DNA of 64,000 bases from Ligula intestinalis (GCA_036362985.1 JAYGXS010000007.1:7037692-7101691), one strand, 5' to 3'; counted from the stretch's first letter, positions 12,130 through 23,020 are shown. Program-made: numbers and translations. Notes: generated from the sequence alone by a model not told the origin.

Positions 12130-13120
12130 AGTAGGTACAGTAGTCACCGAAGACCATGCAACATGCTGACACATGCAAAATATTGATATTATTTCGCTAA
12201 TCGGCATTGACTCAGGTTCTGATACTGATTATCATGTAGGCTGTTCGAAGTCATCTCAGTCATGGTAGGATGCGGTTTTTTAATGAGCTTTCTTCTGACC
12301 CCTAACAAAACGTATGTACAAAAAACGGTAACTACTTAAATGTTATGCACTTTATTATTTATTTTGACAGCCTTTATATATTCAAAGATATATTATAAAA
12401 AAACGCACAAAAAATTATTTCTTTTACTTGTTTGATAGAAAATCACGCCTTCGCTAAATTTTATACTCCAAGAAGAGTAGCCTTCCGTCTTAAAAAATTT
12501 GCTCAATTGCCGACTTATTTTCTAAGGTAGTGACTGCTACACTCGAATTCAAGGTTTAAAAACTGCGCACTGTGTACATCCTGTTTAAGGAAAAGTTTGT
12601 TTTCGCCTACACTTTGAGGAAGAAGTCACATAGTTGACTTAAAATATTGAAATAGATGTGGAACATACTTTATGCAGTAGAGGCAGCATTAATAAATAGA
12701 TGGATACGACGTTTTATGAATAAACCCTCACAAGTGTAAGAAAGCTCATAATTATTAACTTTTTTGAAACCGAAAGCCACCCGTTCTTTGAGTATAAACT
12801 TTACAGAAGGCGTAATTTGCTATCAAATGAGTACAAGAAATGATTTCTTCGTCCATGTTTTCCATAAAATACAGTTGATTTCATAAAGGTAGCCAAAATC
12901 AATGATAAAAAGGTATACTATTCTAGTAGTTCCTGTTTACAGCACACACGTTTCTTTAGTGACCAGAACGAAGCTCGCTTAAAAGCCCACATCCTATCAT
13001 GACTGAAATAACTTGAGAATAGACTACATGATAATGAGTATCAGAACCTGAGGCAATGCCGAATGACGAAATAATATCAATCTTTCGCGTATGTCGACAT
13101 GTTGCGTGATGTTTGGTGCC
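12130..13120. mobile_element. CAGTA-family A MITE, right-arm copy
   Basis: Mirror image of 7128-8113. The end at about 12135 reads GTACAGTAGTCACCGAAGAC and the other end lies near 13120 (GTTTGGTGCCTTCTGTAG). It carries the same inverted termini and AT-rich core. Confidence 0.65.
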
Positions 13121-13487
13121 TTCTGTAGGAGGAAGTTGACCCTCGGACGAGTCAGACCGGTGTGAGGAAGCTGGGTCCGAAGTGTTTTAGCGCACGAATC
13201 ATCCTATGCGGTCAAAATGGTCTTTGTACAAATCAGCCTCAGAGAGGTGAGTAGCCAGACGCGGGAGGAAGATGTTGGTTTGTGCGCACGTTCGCCACCG
13301 AGATTGGTTTAATTACATTAGACTTATTGCAGTGCGCTAAAATGCCGTGAAGACACAGCTCCCAGAATCCACCTCATTCGCTCCGCCTTGTTAGCTATAT
13401 CTATTCACTGTCCGAACTGGTCGGTCATCTGTGGAAGCATTACCACTAAGATTAGTTCAATTAGCCCGATTTATCTAACTTTAACGT

Positions 13488-14258
13488 TGCGAAAATCCCC
13501 ATTCGATAAATCAGAAGGACAGTTGGCGAGCATACGTATACTTTCGATAAATTCTCTTCGGGCCATTACATTTATATGGAAGGGGAAGGTACAGGGTAAC
13601 AAGCAATCAACTAATTATCGTTCTAATCAACTTAGTCTTGGGAATGGGGGCTTGGGGTTTGGGTTTATAAAAAGTGGGTAGTGACAAGGTAAGAAGGATA
13701 GGGAGGGGGGAAAGAAAGCGTGGAAAATGATGGTAGTTCTGCGGCCGTTGGCCATGCTAGGCTTGGGGCCTGAAGAAGGTTCTTCTGCGCGCACAACACC
13801 GGCTTCATCAGGCGAATGGCAGTGGCCTCCGCTGTTGCCAGCAGCCGTTGACCCAGGGACTTCGGGTAATCTGGTGAGACCTTGTAGATCACCTTAAAGG
13901 CTTTGTTCGGGTCAACACGGTGTCCAGAGTTCACCATATGAGCAAGAATGGAACTGCTGATGTTCGTGACTTCGCCTTTGTTAAGCCATGCTGGCAGATG
14001 CTCCCGTATCCTCTTGGATAAGCGCCGGCTCGTGCGACCTATGTAACCTGCTCCTCAGGAACAAGTAAATGAGTAAATGCACATGGAAGTGGTCTGGGCT
14101 GGCAGCTTATCCTTACCTTCGCCGTGTAGGACCAGGTTTGTTGAGAATAATACCCAAACTTTCGCCGCTGGGAGGGTTCCTGATACGGCTTGGTTAAGGC
14201 GTCGGCTTAACAGTTCACTTGCTGCGTCCCCTTGAAAGGGGACTTTGAGGAAAAGGGT
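13488..14258 (-). mobile_element. PLE fragment with GIY-YIG domain, inserted in the right arm
   Basis: The left arm of the large inverted repeat lacks this segment, which dates it as an independent insertion. Read on the minus strand from about 14230, the translation contains FTCSC, GYIGRTSRRLSKRIREHLP and then, from 13937, MVNSGHRVDPNKAFKVIYKV, the layout of the GIY-YIG endonuclease domain at the C-terminus of Penelope-like reverse transcriptases. One stop lies between the CSC and GYIGRT parts. The related block at 46147-46455 shares NHRVD.. AFNVVY. No reverse-transcriptase part is present, so the copy is 5'-truncated. Confidence 0.7.
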
Positions 14259-14456
14259 CTTCTAGATTGTGCCTTGAGGACGTAACTTCTACTTAGTAAA
14301 ATATCAGACTGAAAACCTGCTCTTTAATTCCTCCCATTCAATCTTTAATGATGCGAGTATGCGTAAATGATTGGCCCTTGGCATGCGCGGTTTAAACTCC
14401 TTTCCTCTCGTTTTTACCAGAATATTAGGTCTTTTAGGATTTTTGTTGATAGGCTA

Positions 14457-14945
14457 TTACTCTGAAAAAGGACTTTTTATGCTTACTGGTTGTCGTGGAA
14501 ATGCGGTGGTATGGCTCTGGATTTTTTCACAATTGATTGAGTCTGTATGCACAGAAGATGCATATAGTGCATGTGGACGGAAGTTGGACAGATTCGTGTT
14601 AGGAAAAGCAAGGTTCCGGTAGAGACGGAAGGAGAATTTCCGGTAAGGAGGAAGCGTTGTAGTCGTGGCTGCCGGCCGATGCCCTCCATTGCTTTGTCCG
14701 CGTCCTTTTTCAAGGGCATCTGCCTCAAGGTCATCCAATACCTCAGCCAGCGTGTACAGACGCGCTGACCTGCATAGACTCGACCTACTTCCATTCGGAC
14801 ACACACACGTGCGTCTAGGTTCTCGCAGCCGCCCAAGCACCGCTCGGACATGTCCCTTTTTCCCCACCCTCGGCCACCAGACCTGACTTATGATAACGGC
14901 GCTCCAGCGGAGTGACGTGTGCTCCGAGGGCAAAACTCTTTCCAT
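14457..14945 (-). CDS. 162-codon open frame in the right arm, unknown function
   Basis: This frame starts with MERVLPSEHTS, contains WWPRVGKKGHVRAVLGR near residue 23 and a CVCPNGSRSSLC cysteine pair near 48-58, and ends IKSPFSE. The left-arm copy (6084-6553) is interrupted, so only the right arm is open. The same DNA also keeps open frames of 122 codons in a second minus frame and 83 codons on the plus strand, so openness alone is weak evidence of coding. I recognise no domain, signal peptide or membrane segment. It lies just upstream of a PLE end and is more likely element-derived than a host gene. Confidence 0.25.
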   Translation of the reverse strand: MERVLPSEHTSLRWSAVIISQVWWPRVGKKGHVRAVLGRLREPRRTCVCPNGSRSSLCRSARLYTLAEVLDDLEADALEKGRGQSNGGHRPAATTTTLPPYRKFSFRLYRNLAFPNTNLSNFRPHALYASSVHTDSINCEKIQSHTTAFPRQPVSIKSPFSE

Positions 14946-15007
14946 CTATTCTTCGTTCATTTGTGCACACAATAAACTATTGAAATATTTGCATCCCAAG
15001 ATATTAA

Positions 15008-15610
15008 TTATGAGAATAAGACTTTATTTGGGAAGTGTCCAAGTTTATTTCGTGAATTTTTGACACGGACCAACCGGTCGTTGTCAGACGTGGAAAAATT
15101 GTGCAACAAACAACAAACATGTTTAAACGTTCGGAAAGTCAATATTCCTCTGACGTGTGCACCGATTGGTAGGATTTTTGATCTGTGCTTGTAGGTGCTA
15201 TTTGGTTGTCTGTTGTGTTTTGGTGGCGCGTTCAATTTAGCTTTGAGGTAACCATAAATAGCATCCAAATCAATATACCTGTTGATGCAGGCCTCGTCTG
15301 AGTGCATTGTTTCCAGGAATTCATGGCCTTTTCTAGTTGGGCAACTGCCAACAATCCGTGTATTCTCCCATGCGAACTTGTGGTCAGTTTCTAGTGTGTG
15401 CATGGCCACTTGGGATAAATGTTATTGTCCAGTTTTTTGCACAGTTTTGCCACAATAAACTGCCTCACATCTGGAAAATGGGATCTTGTAGACAACCGCT
15501 CTTCTTTCAAGATAGCCAACCCTGTCCTTAAAGTGCACAAGCTGTGAACGTAAGGTCTTTGCTTGTCGAAACACAGCTCAAAAAACACCAAATACAAGTG
15601 GCACACCTGC
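15008..15610 (-). mobile_element. PLE C-terminal region with GIY-YIG tail and hammerhead
   Basis: The minus-strand translation across 15610-15340 contains, in two frames, the pieces IPFSRCEAVYCGKT and HLSQVAMHTLETDHKF; the latter continues in an open frame (15409-15008) through SCPTRKGHEFLETMHSDEAC to INRYIDLDAIYGYLKAKL. This is the usual end of the GIY-YIG domain in PLEs of this family. A frameshift separates the two parts. The 3' end holds the hammerhead at 15054-15087 and lies in the right palindrome arm, where it pairs with 5672-5990. Confidence 0.7.
15054..15087 (-). ncRNA. hammerhead-ribozyme motif, AAUU class, partly decayed
   Basis: On the minus strand the core box reads CUGACAA (one change from CUGACGA), then a GAC CGG / CCG U GUC stem and AAAAAUUC. 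The AAUU palindrome and C17 remain, and the bases ACG after the cleavage position can pair with CGU before the core box to form helix I. Confidence 0.5.
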
Positions 15611-15758
15611 CCCCAACCAGCAAATCATCATCATCAGGCCTAAACATTTACAGGGTAATGAAAACTGTACAGTTGGACAGGTATAAATAATGTAGTCTAA
15701 TTACAATTCATCGATTATGCGTCGCCCGCTTGGCAAGGTCAGCGTTTAGGGGTAGGGG

Positions 15759-15858
15759 NNNNNNNNNNNNNNNNNNNNNNNNNNNNNNNNNNNNNNNNNN
15801 NNNNNNNNNNNNNNNNNNNNNNNNNNNNNNNNNNNNNNNNNNNNNNNNNNNNNNNNNN
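15759..15858. other. assembly gap of 100 N
   Basis: Exactly 100 undefined bases, the usual placeholder for a scaffold join of unknown size. Confidence 0.98.
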
Positions 15859-16204
15859 ACAGTGACGCTTTAAAACGGTCAAGCCATCTGCTGATTACCT
15901 ACTGGATGAGGTTGCTCATTCACTCCACTCTCAATGAATGGTCGCGAGATCGTTCCATGATATGCGCCAAAGTTTCCGACATAGGTCTTGTCAGCCCTTT
16001 GTACTCCCAGTCCTAGCATGCCACCTCGCCTGTACGGAAACGGAAGTCGAAATTAGACGTATTTCCTAATATAAATGGCGGATTTTATCTCAACCACTAC
16101 ATTTTGACTATTTTTTAACTTCTCCCTTGGTTTAAGTGAATGGAGCCATTTTTTGCTGAATTTTTTTTAGATTTTTACCTTTACAATAAAGGATATTTCA
16201 CGAA

Positions 16205-16600
16205 TAGCAGCGAATATGCGTGCCCCAGGTTCTTGTTGTAAAGAAGACGAAGACGCGATCTCTGGAACGATAGTTTTATTCTGAGCTTTCGGCTCCACAC
16301 GAGAATCCATCGTCAGAGTAAATGAGAGAAGCAAGCGTCAGCTACGCATAAATGGGGTTGGTAAGGGAGGGTATGGTGGTGGCAACTATTGATTGGTCTT
16401 TGTCCACGCCAATTCCATTCTCACCCTATCTTATCGCGTCTCCGAAGCGCGTCCCTGGAGTAACGGCATGTGACCTTGAGGTAGTGGCCTGCGTGCTTGT
16501 AGAGGAACTGGGCCCTGGTTTCTGTTCACGGGCACGGATGGCAAAATAACAGGGCGGTATATCCACATGCCTGTTTATGGATATTTCCCTCTCAAAGACG
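16205..16600 (-). mobile_element. 5'-truncated PLE 3' end with hammerhead
   Basis: On the minus strand the short block SINRHVDIPPCYFAIR marks the end of a PLE GIY-YIG protein; about 250 bases of 3' untranslated sequence follow, then an intact hammerhead at 16283-16316 and the tail ending CGTCTTCTTTACAACAAGAA. It interrupts a tandem duplication. Confidence 0.65.
16283..16316 (-). ncRNA. hammerhead-ribozyme motif, AGCU class
   Basis: Minus strand: CUGACGA, one extra U, stem II GGAUUC / GGAGCC (one mismatch), then GAAAGCUC. A-G-C-U forms the palindromic helix III and the final C is the expected cleavage position. Confidence 0.75.
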
Positions 16601-17365
16601 GCAAATATCGTTATTAGTTCATTACCTTCAGTCATGTTGCTCCTGAGCCCAATGAAAAACCGTTATTTAATTTGCTGTACACATTGGAAAACCCACTTCA
16701 ATAAAATGTGCAAACTTCTATATTATGACCATCGATTTCGTTCATATCACACATCTTAAACCCTCATCGAGCGATTTATAGATGGGTGTCATTTTTTGCT
16801 GCTCATTGGTTATTTTTTCGGGCTCGCTTAAAAAGGCCCTGTCGATTTTTGAACGTATCATCCTTATGCTCTCATCAGCTAACGCTGTCTATTATGCCTT
16901 TTTAGCAGACTTTATAATTCAGCGACAGGTTCAAAAGGTTGAGCAATTGGCTGATCACATACTGGATGAGGTTGCTCATCAACTTCGCTCTGACTGTAAA
17001 GCTTTCCGGTACTGCCGAAGTTTCCGACATAAGTCCTACCGTACATAGGCATATCAACGCTCTGTAATCTCATTCCTAGCACGCTATCGCACGTGTAGAG
17101 AAACTGAAATCCAGAAGCAGAGATAAGATCTGTCTTCATAATAGATGTTGCGCATTTCATGTAAACATGTAGATTTTTGAGTATTTTATTAAAATATCCC
17201 TTGGTCTCAGTTGATGGAGTCATTTTTTGCTGAAAATTTAGGATGTTCACCTTCAAAATAAAGGATTTTTCTCTCTCATTTCTTTTCCAAAAAAATCAAA
17301 GAGCATTATTCGTTCATTAACTTCAGTCATGTCGTTTCCGAGCCCAATGAGAAACCACTCGTCTG

Positions 17366-18290
17366 AGCAACCTGCTGTTAGTGAGACTTGGATTTCCAAA
17401 AAGTCAGCTCATATGTGAGGGTGTCTCATAGTGTGCCGGTTTACCTGGGGGTGACTTCCGGCTTGCGTAATGTCAAGAGGACATGGAAACATACTCAAGT
17501 AATTTTTGTAGGCCTTGGCATCTGCCAGTCGCTGATGGTCCCTGTGACTGGCTGCTTGAGAAGAGTATAATGGTTAGTTCGGTAAGCTTCTTGGCAGTCC
17601 AAGAGCGTCAGGGCTTTGTCTTGTCGAGAAACATAACCAGTGGATTACCTTTCATCAACAAGGACGCATATTTAATCGTTCATTTTTATGTCCCTAAAGC
17701 CTGCTCGTTTAGCGACGACGTAAATGGAGAGAAAAGTGACATTTGAGGAGGTCTGTTGCTTAGCCACAACCAACACTAAGTGGAGGCTATAAAAGCGACA
17801 AAAAGCAGTGAGCACGGAAAGGTTTCCTCTGGTCCACTGCAGTGGGCACAAATGTGCAGAGTTGGAGAGGAGGTCCTTGCTCACAAATGGAAATCCGCGC
17901 GATCCAAATTAATTTCTCTTTTGACTGGGACATGGTTGAGATTGTGGGCAAAGAGGTAAATTGTTCGAAAAGGCATGTGTGAACGTCGCGAACAACCATC
18001 GAAACGGAGGAGAGGGAAGGGGCACAGCAACCAATACGACCGGGATTGCATGGGGGGAGTACAGGGTCTAGTAGCCAAGACTATCCGCTAGCCGTGGAGA
18101 CTGGGTTAATGCGCACACAGGGCGAAGGTATATAATTCTGCCCCAGCAATCGAAACAAGGTGAATGTTGAATAAGACGAAAGACACGAGACAAGCAAGAT
18201 TTAATGTTGGCAAATAATTTCGTGACTCTTTATGCAGCAACATACAACCATTGCCTTTTAATAAGGTAGAACAAAGTGAAGAAGTGAAGT
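17366..18290. other. unassigned sequence
   Basis: No gene recognised. Several frames of 60-87 codons on both strands overlap one another; none shows a domain. 17990-18070 is G-rich on the plus strand. Confidence 0.3.
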
Positions 18291-18295
18291 AAGTT

Positions 18296-19870
18296 TCATT
18301 CCGAGATGATATGATGAAAAGAAAGAAAATTTTTGGAAAATCGAGTTGTACTCGTGAATTTTCGAACAGGTATCACTTGTTCGTCGTCAGAATAAATGAA
18401 AAGGGAGGATTGGGAATGTAAAACTAGGGGTTTAAGTGGCAGAGGTGACAATGAACTGCGATGAGATTGTGGGGGGCTACGGTGACGTGAATTCTGAGGC
18501 GATAGGTTGTGCAGGTAAGCGGCAGGTGTTAATGTTTGGATTGTGGGCCACGTGTTTTGGGTGGAGGGGGTGCAGAACCAGGGAAATTCTATGTGGCGCA
18601 GGTTAGTGGGCCATGCGCGGAAACCAGCATAGTGTGAATCAAGTTCTACGTGTCTGTTAATACTGACCAGGCTCGAGTGCCAAACTTCGAGGAATCCTCT
18701 CTCCTGTTTCGTATTAGCTATTATGCTCACCTCGGTGCCATCCTAATTGAAGCGGTGGTCACACTCAAGGGAGTGCGCAAATACAAGTGATAAAGGGTCC
18801 CGTCGGCGAACGACTAACTTATGTTCTTTGATGCGAGTCTCGAGATGTCGGTCTGTGTCGCCAATATAAACACAAGGACAGCCGGCGCACCGTATGCTGT
18901 AAATAATGTCACTTAATTGTTTTACGGGTAGGGGCTCCTTTAATCGACAAAGGGTTGCACGCAGTGATGATTTAGGTTTCTGGGCGACAGAGACGCCGAA
19001 ATGACTTAGTTGTCATGAGATGTTTTCAGATATTTCACTCATGTAAGATAGAGAATAAAATTTCCGTGGCACTGCATTTCCATTAGGAGGGAGGTTTTAT
19101 GCCTGAACCCAAAAAAGCTTGTCAGATATTCGTTGGCCCAGAAGAATTTGTACAAATACGATAGTTTTCTCTTGAGCAAATCATCATTACTGCAACAGCG
19201 GTAGGCCCGTTGGAAAATAGTACGAACACAGCTTCTTTTATGGGCCGCAAGGTTGTTACTCCTATAGTTAAGGATGATTTCTGCACTGGAGTCCTTTGGG
19301 TAGACGCTTGTTTGGTGTTCGCCATCCGTGAGTCTTTGTATTCTCGCACCCAGAAATGGGAGGGTATCTCCTGTTGCCTCTTCGCGAGTAAACTCTAATT
19401 ATGGGAGGTCCCTATTTAGACTGCGGTGCAGGTGTTTTATGTCGCAAGTCTTTATGATGACGAATGTGTAATCTACGTAGCGGAGCCACATTTTTGTTTG
19501 GAGAGTTTGGAAAACTTCCTCTTCTAGTTGCTGTAAGACAAGGGCAAGTAGCGCCGAATTTGGCGAGCCATTGGGGTGCCCTTTATTTGCTGATAGTACT
19601 TGCTATCGAATGTACAATACTTCTTGAGACAGAGCTTAAGCATGTCCATCATGTGTTGCTTTGGGATGTCATAGGTGAATAGAGTGAGAGCTATTAATGT
19701 TAAAGGCAGGCGAATAGTGAAGCGGAAGAGGAGAGAAGATTTAGTTATCGAAGCAAGGCAGTCTATGCTACAGCGAAATCCTGGCAAGCCTGATAAAAAG
19801 GGGCAGTTGGGGCAAAGGACAGGGCAGCAGAAGGTCCTGCGGGGAAGGGAGGAAGCATGAGAGGGAATGG
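18296..19870 (-). mobile_element. decayed PLE with reverse transcriptase and GIY-YIG parts
   Basis: Reading on the minus strand from 19790: FTYDIPKQHMMDMLKLCLKK, then YCTFDSKYYQQIKGTPM, the palm region around reverse-transcriptase motif B. Next, near 19350-19122, is the REYKDSRMANTKQASTQ block of the RT-to-endonuclease linker, and near 18900-18750 SIRCAGCPCVYIGDTDRH then LETRIKEHKLVVRRRDPLS, the GIY-YIG core (Y.YIG becomes VYIG, with conserved R and E). The C-terminal block SINRHVELDSHYA precedes the hammerhead at 18356-18390. Stops and frameshifts interrupt it throughout, so it is a dead copy. The catalytic YVDD part is not readable. Confidence 0.75.
18356..18390 (-). ncRNA. hammerhead-ribozyme motif, AAUU class, intact core
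   Basis: Minus strand: CUGACGA, extra C, a perfect five-pair stem II (GAACA..UGUUC), then GAAAAUUC followed by ACG. The AAUU palindrome gives helix III. It closes the 3' end of the PLE at 18296-19870. Confidence 0.75.
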
Positions 19871-19889
19871 ATTTATCGATCGTGTCCGC

Positions 19890-20267
19890 GGCAATGCGAG
19901 GTTGATCCAGCTGCTTACAGAGTTCTGGTTTTCATTCCCGTTTTACAGCGGCCTCCGCAAATGGCAGAAGAGGCCCGGTCGTCATCCTAAGTTCGACTAG
20001 CTCTTTAATCGGCCAGTGTCCACTAGATGGTTTGTGATGGAACTCGTTTTATTTTCAGCCCTGAGCAAGCAGTTCGGACCAATGTTCAACTGACCGCGTT
20101 GCCAACTGCCTTTGCGTGCGCTCGATATATCTGCGTCCGCAACTACATGTAACCTCGCAACCACAGTTTGATGTGGCATGCATAGGCAGCTGATATTTCT
20201 GGAATAGCCATTGTTTTGTATTTGTGAACAGTAGGTTGCATATCTGATGAAATGTGAAGATCAACAT
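19890..20267 (-). mobile_element. decayed PLE GIY-YIG fragment of a second family
   Basis: The minus-strand frame starting at 20267 contains NCGCEVTCSCGRRYIERTQ then RQLATRSVEHWSELL, the YIG..R..R..EH layout of a GIY-YIG domain with YIG altered to YIE. The next frame continues NKTSSITNHLVDTG, matching the block after the active site in the PLE at 13488-14258. Only about 130 residues remain. Confidence 0.5.
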
Positions 20268-20269
20268 TT

Positions 20270-21060
20270 GAGTGAGGGGTTAAACACACATTTAAGGTTG
20301 TTTATTTTGTTTCTTGGGTTGAATGGAGGCACGAAATGCTGATTACTAGGAATGAGTTCCGTTAATATCAGTATATTGGAAAGGAAATAGAGGCGGAAAT
20401 AAGCAAAATCCAGCGTTTTTTGATATCCAAGGAATTTCCTTTACTATTTAACGCTATGGAAAAAACTTCTTGTTTTTTCATGTTGTACTATAAAAGGACA
20501 TTCATAACGAGCAGGTACTTTATACTTATATGTGTTCACAAAACAAATAATGTTTTGCGTCTATGGTATAAAGGTTAGTGCAATTATGGGATAGCGAATT
20601 ATTTTTAGAAAAAGAGGAGCGAGATATGTTCGGAAAATTCCATTTTATAAATCTGGCAAGTTGTGTGCCATCCAATTGAGTAATAATAAACTTATACCTA
20701 ACCTTCAATGTAATGGTATATTTGAAGGGTTACAGGCAATGATTTCCCTCGAGGACCCTATTCGCATCATGAAACCAAATCGATTGTACAGTAAACACAG
20801 AGTTGAAGACAGTTAACAAAACACACTTGAGTGAGTTTTCGCAGGACATTGCGAAACAGTTTTCTCGAAATTGCCGTTGATATTTCTGCCACTCTGTTCT
20901 GCTTTTTTGTAGAACTGAGCCTAGAAGTAACGAAATAACCTAAAAACTAGTCGAATTTCAAAAGAAAAGATAGCTTTTTCAGTTATTAAGTAGGTTGGGC
21001 AGATTTGGTTAATTTAGTTGACCCAGTTGACGCATTCGGCGCGACCTTCCCCTTTCTGAT
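20270..21060. other. unassigned AT-rich sequence
   Basis: No gene, repeat or RNA signal recognised. Confidence 0.3.
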
Positions 21061-21079
21061 CTTGACTAACTCTGCAATA

Positions 21080-21530
21080 AAGTACGCAGAGGCTGTTCAC
21101 GACTTCCATTTTCAAGGAATGACCAGCATAGGCCGAGGAACCTCATAAGCCGAAAGAATGATGCTTGGGGCATAATACACTGATGATATTTCCGCCAACA
21201 GGCCTCTAGGCCTGTCTGCGACCTATAAAGTCCTACACCAAACCGACCAGCAGAGGAGGCAGGATTACCAGAACCCTCTACTACGAGGACAAGGTGCTGC
21301 ACTACTTGATATTTACGACGCCGAACGAGCCCCGACTCCGCTGATAGTTAATTAGCCTTTACCCTTATAATTGCCCTCCCATCCTTTTTGGTTGCTGTTT
21401 CTTACGCTTTGACAACCTGATGACCGCTGACAGTTTATGGGCCTATGCTTACTACAATTACCATCCTTTTGGTTGCTGCTTACCTCTGCAGATGGACTCC
21501 TTTGAGAGTTCGAAAGCTCCGGAAAATAAG
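21080..21530 (+). mobile_element. PLE 3' end, plus strand
   Basis: Translated pieces NRPLGLSATYKVLHQTDQQ and RGQGAALLDIYDAERAPTP match the corresponding parts at 28560-28720 (minus). Two repeats of about 110 bp of 3' untranslated sequence follow (words TTTTGGTTGCTG and GACAACCTGATGACCG), then a hammerhead motif at 21486-21519. Confidence 0.55.
21486..21519 (+). ncRNA. hammerhead-like motif, AGCU class
   Basis: Core box CUGCAGA (instead of CUGACGA), extra U, stem II GGACUC..GAGUUC, then GAAAGCUC. Stem II and the helix III palindrome are intact; the core-box change would probably abolish cleavage. The same CUGCAGA appears at 28368-28401, so it may be a subfamily feature. Confidence 0.55.
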
Positions 21531-21734
21531 CCAATTGATCCAGTACTCGACAAATCTGCTTTCTTATGCTCATAGAACTGAGCAAAATTTGCTTTGGGCA
21601 ACTTGAAGAAGACAGGTAGGGCTTCGCCTAGTCTTAGGAATGTTATTTTTAAGGTTAGGCATGTTAGGATGGTAACCTGACCAAAAGCTAGCAACCTTGT
21701 GGGCTCTTTTAAAGCGTCGAGCCTGCCGCTGACA

Positions 21735-22165
21735 GCCACAATGATTCCTTTGTTCAATAACGTTCGTTGGGCTGGCCCCAAGCAATGACCTCTGACCGGA
21801 TGCGCACGCGCGCACCCCAGAGCAGTGTAAGGATTATTCCTAACAAGCGGCCCGGACGCACTCTTAGGTCACGCTATCGGTCCGCCCTCACACAGAGCCA
21901 CGCACAGCCGGGCGCGATTAGCCAATGCGGCCAATCAGGCCACAAGAGAACGCGTGACTTACAATCCATTATTAGCCAACAGTCCCTAGCAGACAGGAAG
22001 AAATGCGTAACACACGCGTCCACGCTAGTCCGCTCCCAATTCCGGGGCTTGCACCCGAGGCGGGGCAAAATGTACACTGAAAATCAACCAGCGGCAACAG
22101 CCGCCCGAGACAGCTCATCCGGGTTTTGTACACAATAAACCCTCCTCCAGGCGGATTCCAGAATT
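21735..22165. mobile_element. GC-rich block, possible solo LTR
   Basis: This block is much richer in CG dinucleotides than its surroundings and ends with TACACAATAAACCCTCCTCC, a polyadenylation-like AATAAA near 22134. A sharp composition change with an AATAAA near the end fits a solitary LTR, but I cannot define TG..CA ends or a target duplication. A 123-codon frame (21767-22138) is low-complexity and probably not a gene. Confidence 0.25.
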
Positions 22166-22489
22166 ATGCCCTTCATATTGTGCTATTCCTAGGGGATTTC
22201 AACAGTGCGTAATTCGACGGTGACACACGTTAGATGTCATCGATATAATGCTAGCGACGCTGAACCCGTCGTTATAACAGGGCTTGCCAGAGTTAGTGTT
22301 GGAGGTACAATTAGGATGCAAGATTAAGTATCACTTCTGTTATTCAGCTGAAGGCCACCTGCGGTGTAGGCGTACAAACGGTACGGGCGAAAAGTCATGT
22401 ACCATGCCAAAATTTTTGAGAGACTGATGATCACTCGAAAACTGGCCGTACGCAGGCTTGTAAAACTGGTTAGCGTACAGCCTAAGCTC

Positions 22490-23020
22490 AAGTTATTTCA
22501 GTCAGAATATGATGCCAGCTTTTTAATGGACTTTATTGTGACCACTTGCGAAAAGTATATTCGACAAAAAATCGCAACTTACGTTGTGTACAGTAGTCGC
22601 CAAAGACTATGCAATTTTCATAACTTTGTATAAATTTGATCATTACTCGAGTACCAGTGTGAATGCATTTAGGAAGATTTAGAAATAATAATAAACTGAA
22701 TCAAGAATATTAAGTACTCAAAAGAACTTAAAGAAAAACTTTGTGTTTGTAAAGTAAAATAAAATGTTCTCGATAATTCCACGGTTATGGAGACGTAAAA
22801 AAGAGCTATGAATTAGAACAATAAATTTATATATTGTGTTAAATTGTAAACTTTAAGCAACCACTTTCTATATTTAGAAAGAATTTTTCTTAAGTCAAGA
22901 TATTCTGTCAACTTTACTTTTACAGGAGAAGTAGTAATTGACTGTCATCAAAAAAGTGTGTGATGATATTCCTTGTTTTTACTGCATTGATGCATTTCTG
23001 AATCAAATTAATATATGTGC
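22490..23020 (+). mobile_element. CAGTA-type element, family B, left part
   Basis: A clear left terminus TACAGTAGTCGCCAAAGAC begins at 22585; the sequence then follows the family B copies at 1-350 and 47396-47780. The 90 bases before it resemble the inner part of the family A terminal repeat, so two elements may abut here. Confidence 0.5.

Larger units (their letters stand above)
10703..15360. repeat. right arm of the giant inverted repeat
   Basis: Reverse complement of 5672-9526 with an additional insertion of about 770 bp at 13488-14258. The insertion is a separate PLE fragment, so it happened after the duplication or was lost from the left arm. The right arm continues beyond the match into the remainder of the PLE at 15360-15610. 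The scaffold gap at 15759 lies 400 bp beyond the arm's end. Confidence 0.85.
15859..17365. repeat. tandem duplication (~660 bp unit) split by a PLE insertion
   Basis: 15870-16200 resembles 16920-17275: both contain TACTGGATGAGGTTGCTCA, AGTTTCCGACATA, TCCTAGCA and CATTTTTTGCTGAA..AATAAAGGAT. The following piece, GTTCATTA.CTTCAGTCATG..GAGCCCAATGA, occurs at 16605-16665 and 17305-17355. In the first copy the PLE 3' end at 16205-16600 sits between these two pieces. A minus-strand frame at 16912-17256 spans the second copy but has no known domain. Confidence 0.55.

Noticed and set aside
14371..14622. Hydrophobic 83-codon plus-strand frame (also at 6407-6658, minus)
   Set aside because: It is conserved in both palindrome arms only because the DNA is duplicated, and it is antisense to the longer 162-codon frame.
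15620..15650. CUGAUGAUGAUGAU on the minus strand, like a hammerhead start
   Set aside because: No GAAA box or palindrome follows within 40 bases; it is a TCA repeat.
21767..22138. 123-codon frame as a gene
   Set aside because: GC-rich with compositionally biased translation (many Arg, Ser, Gln), overlapping a frame on the other strand; better explained as LTR-like sequence.
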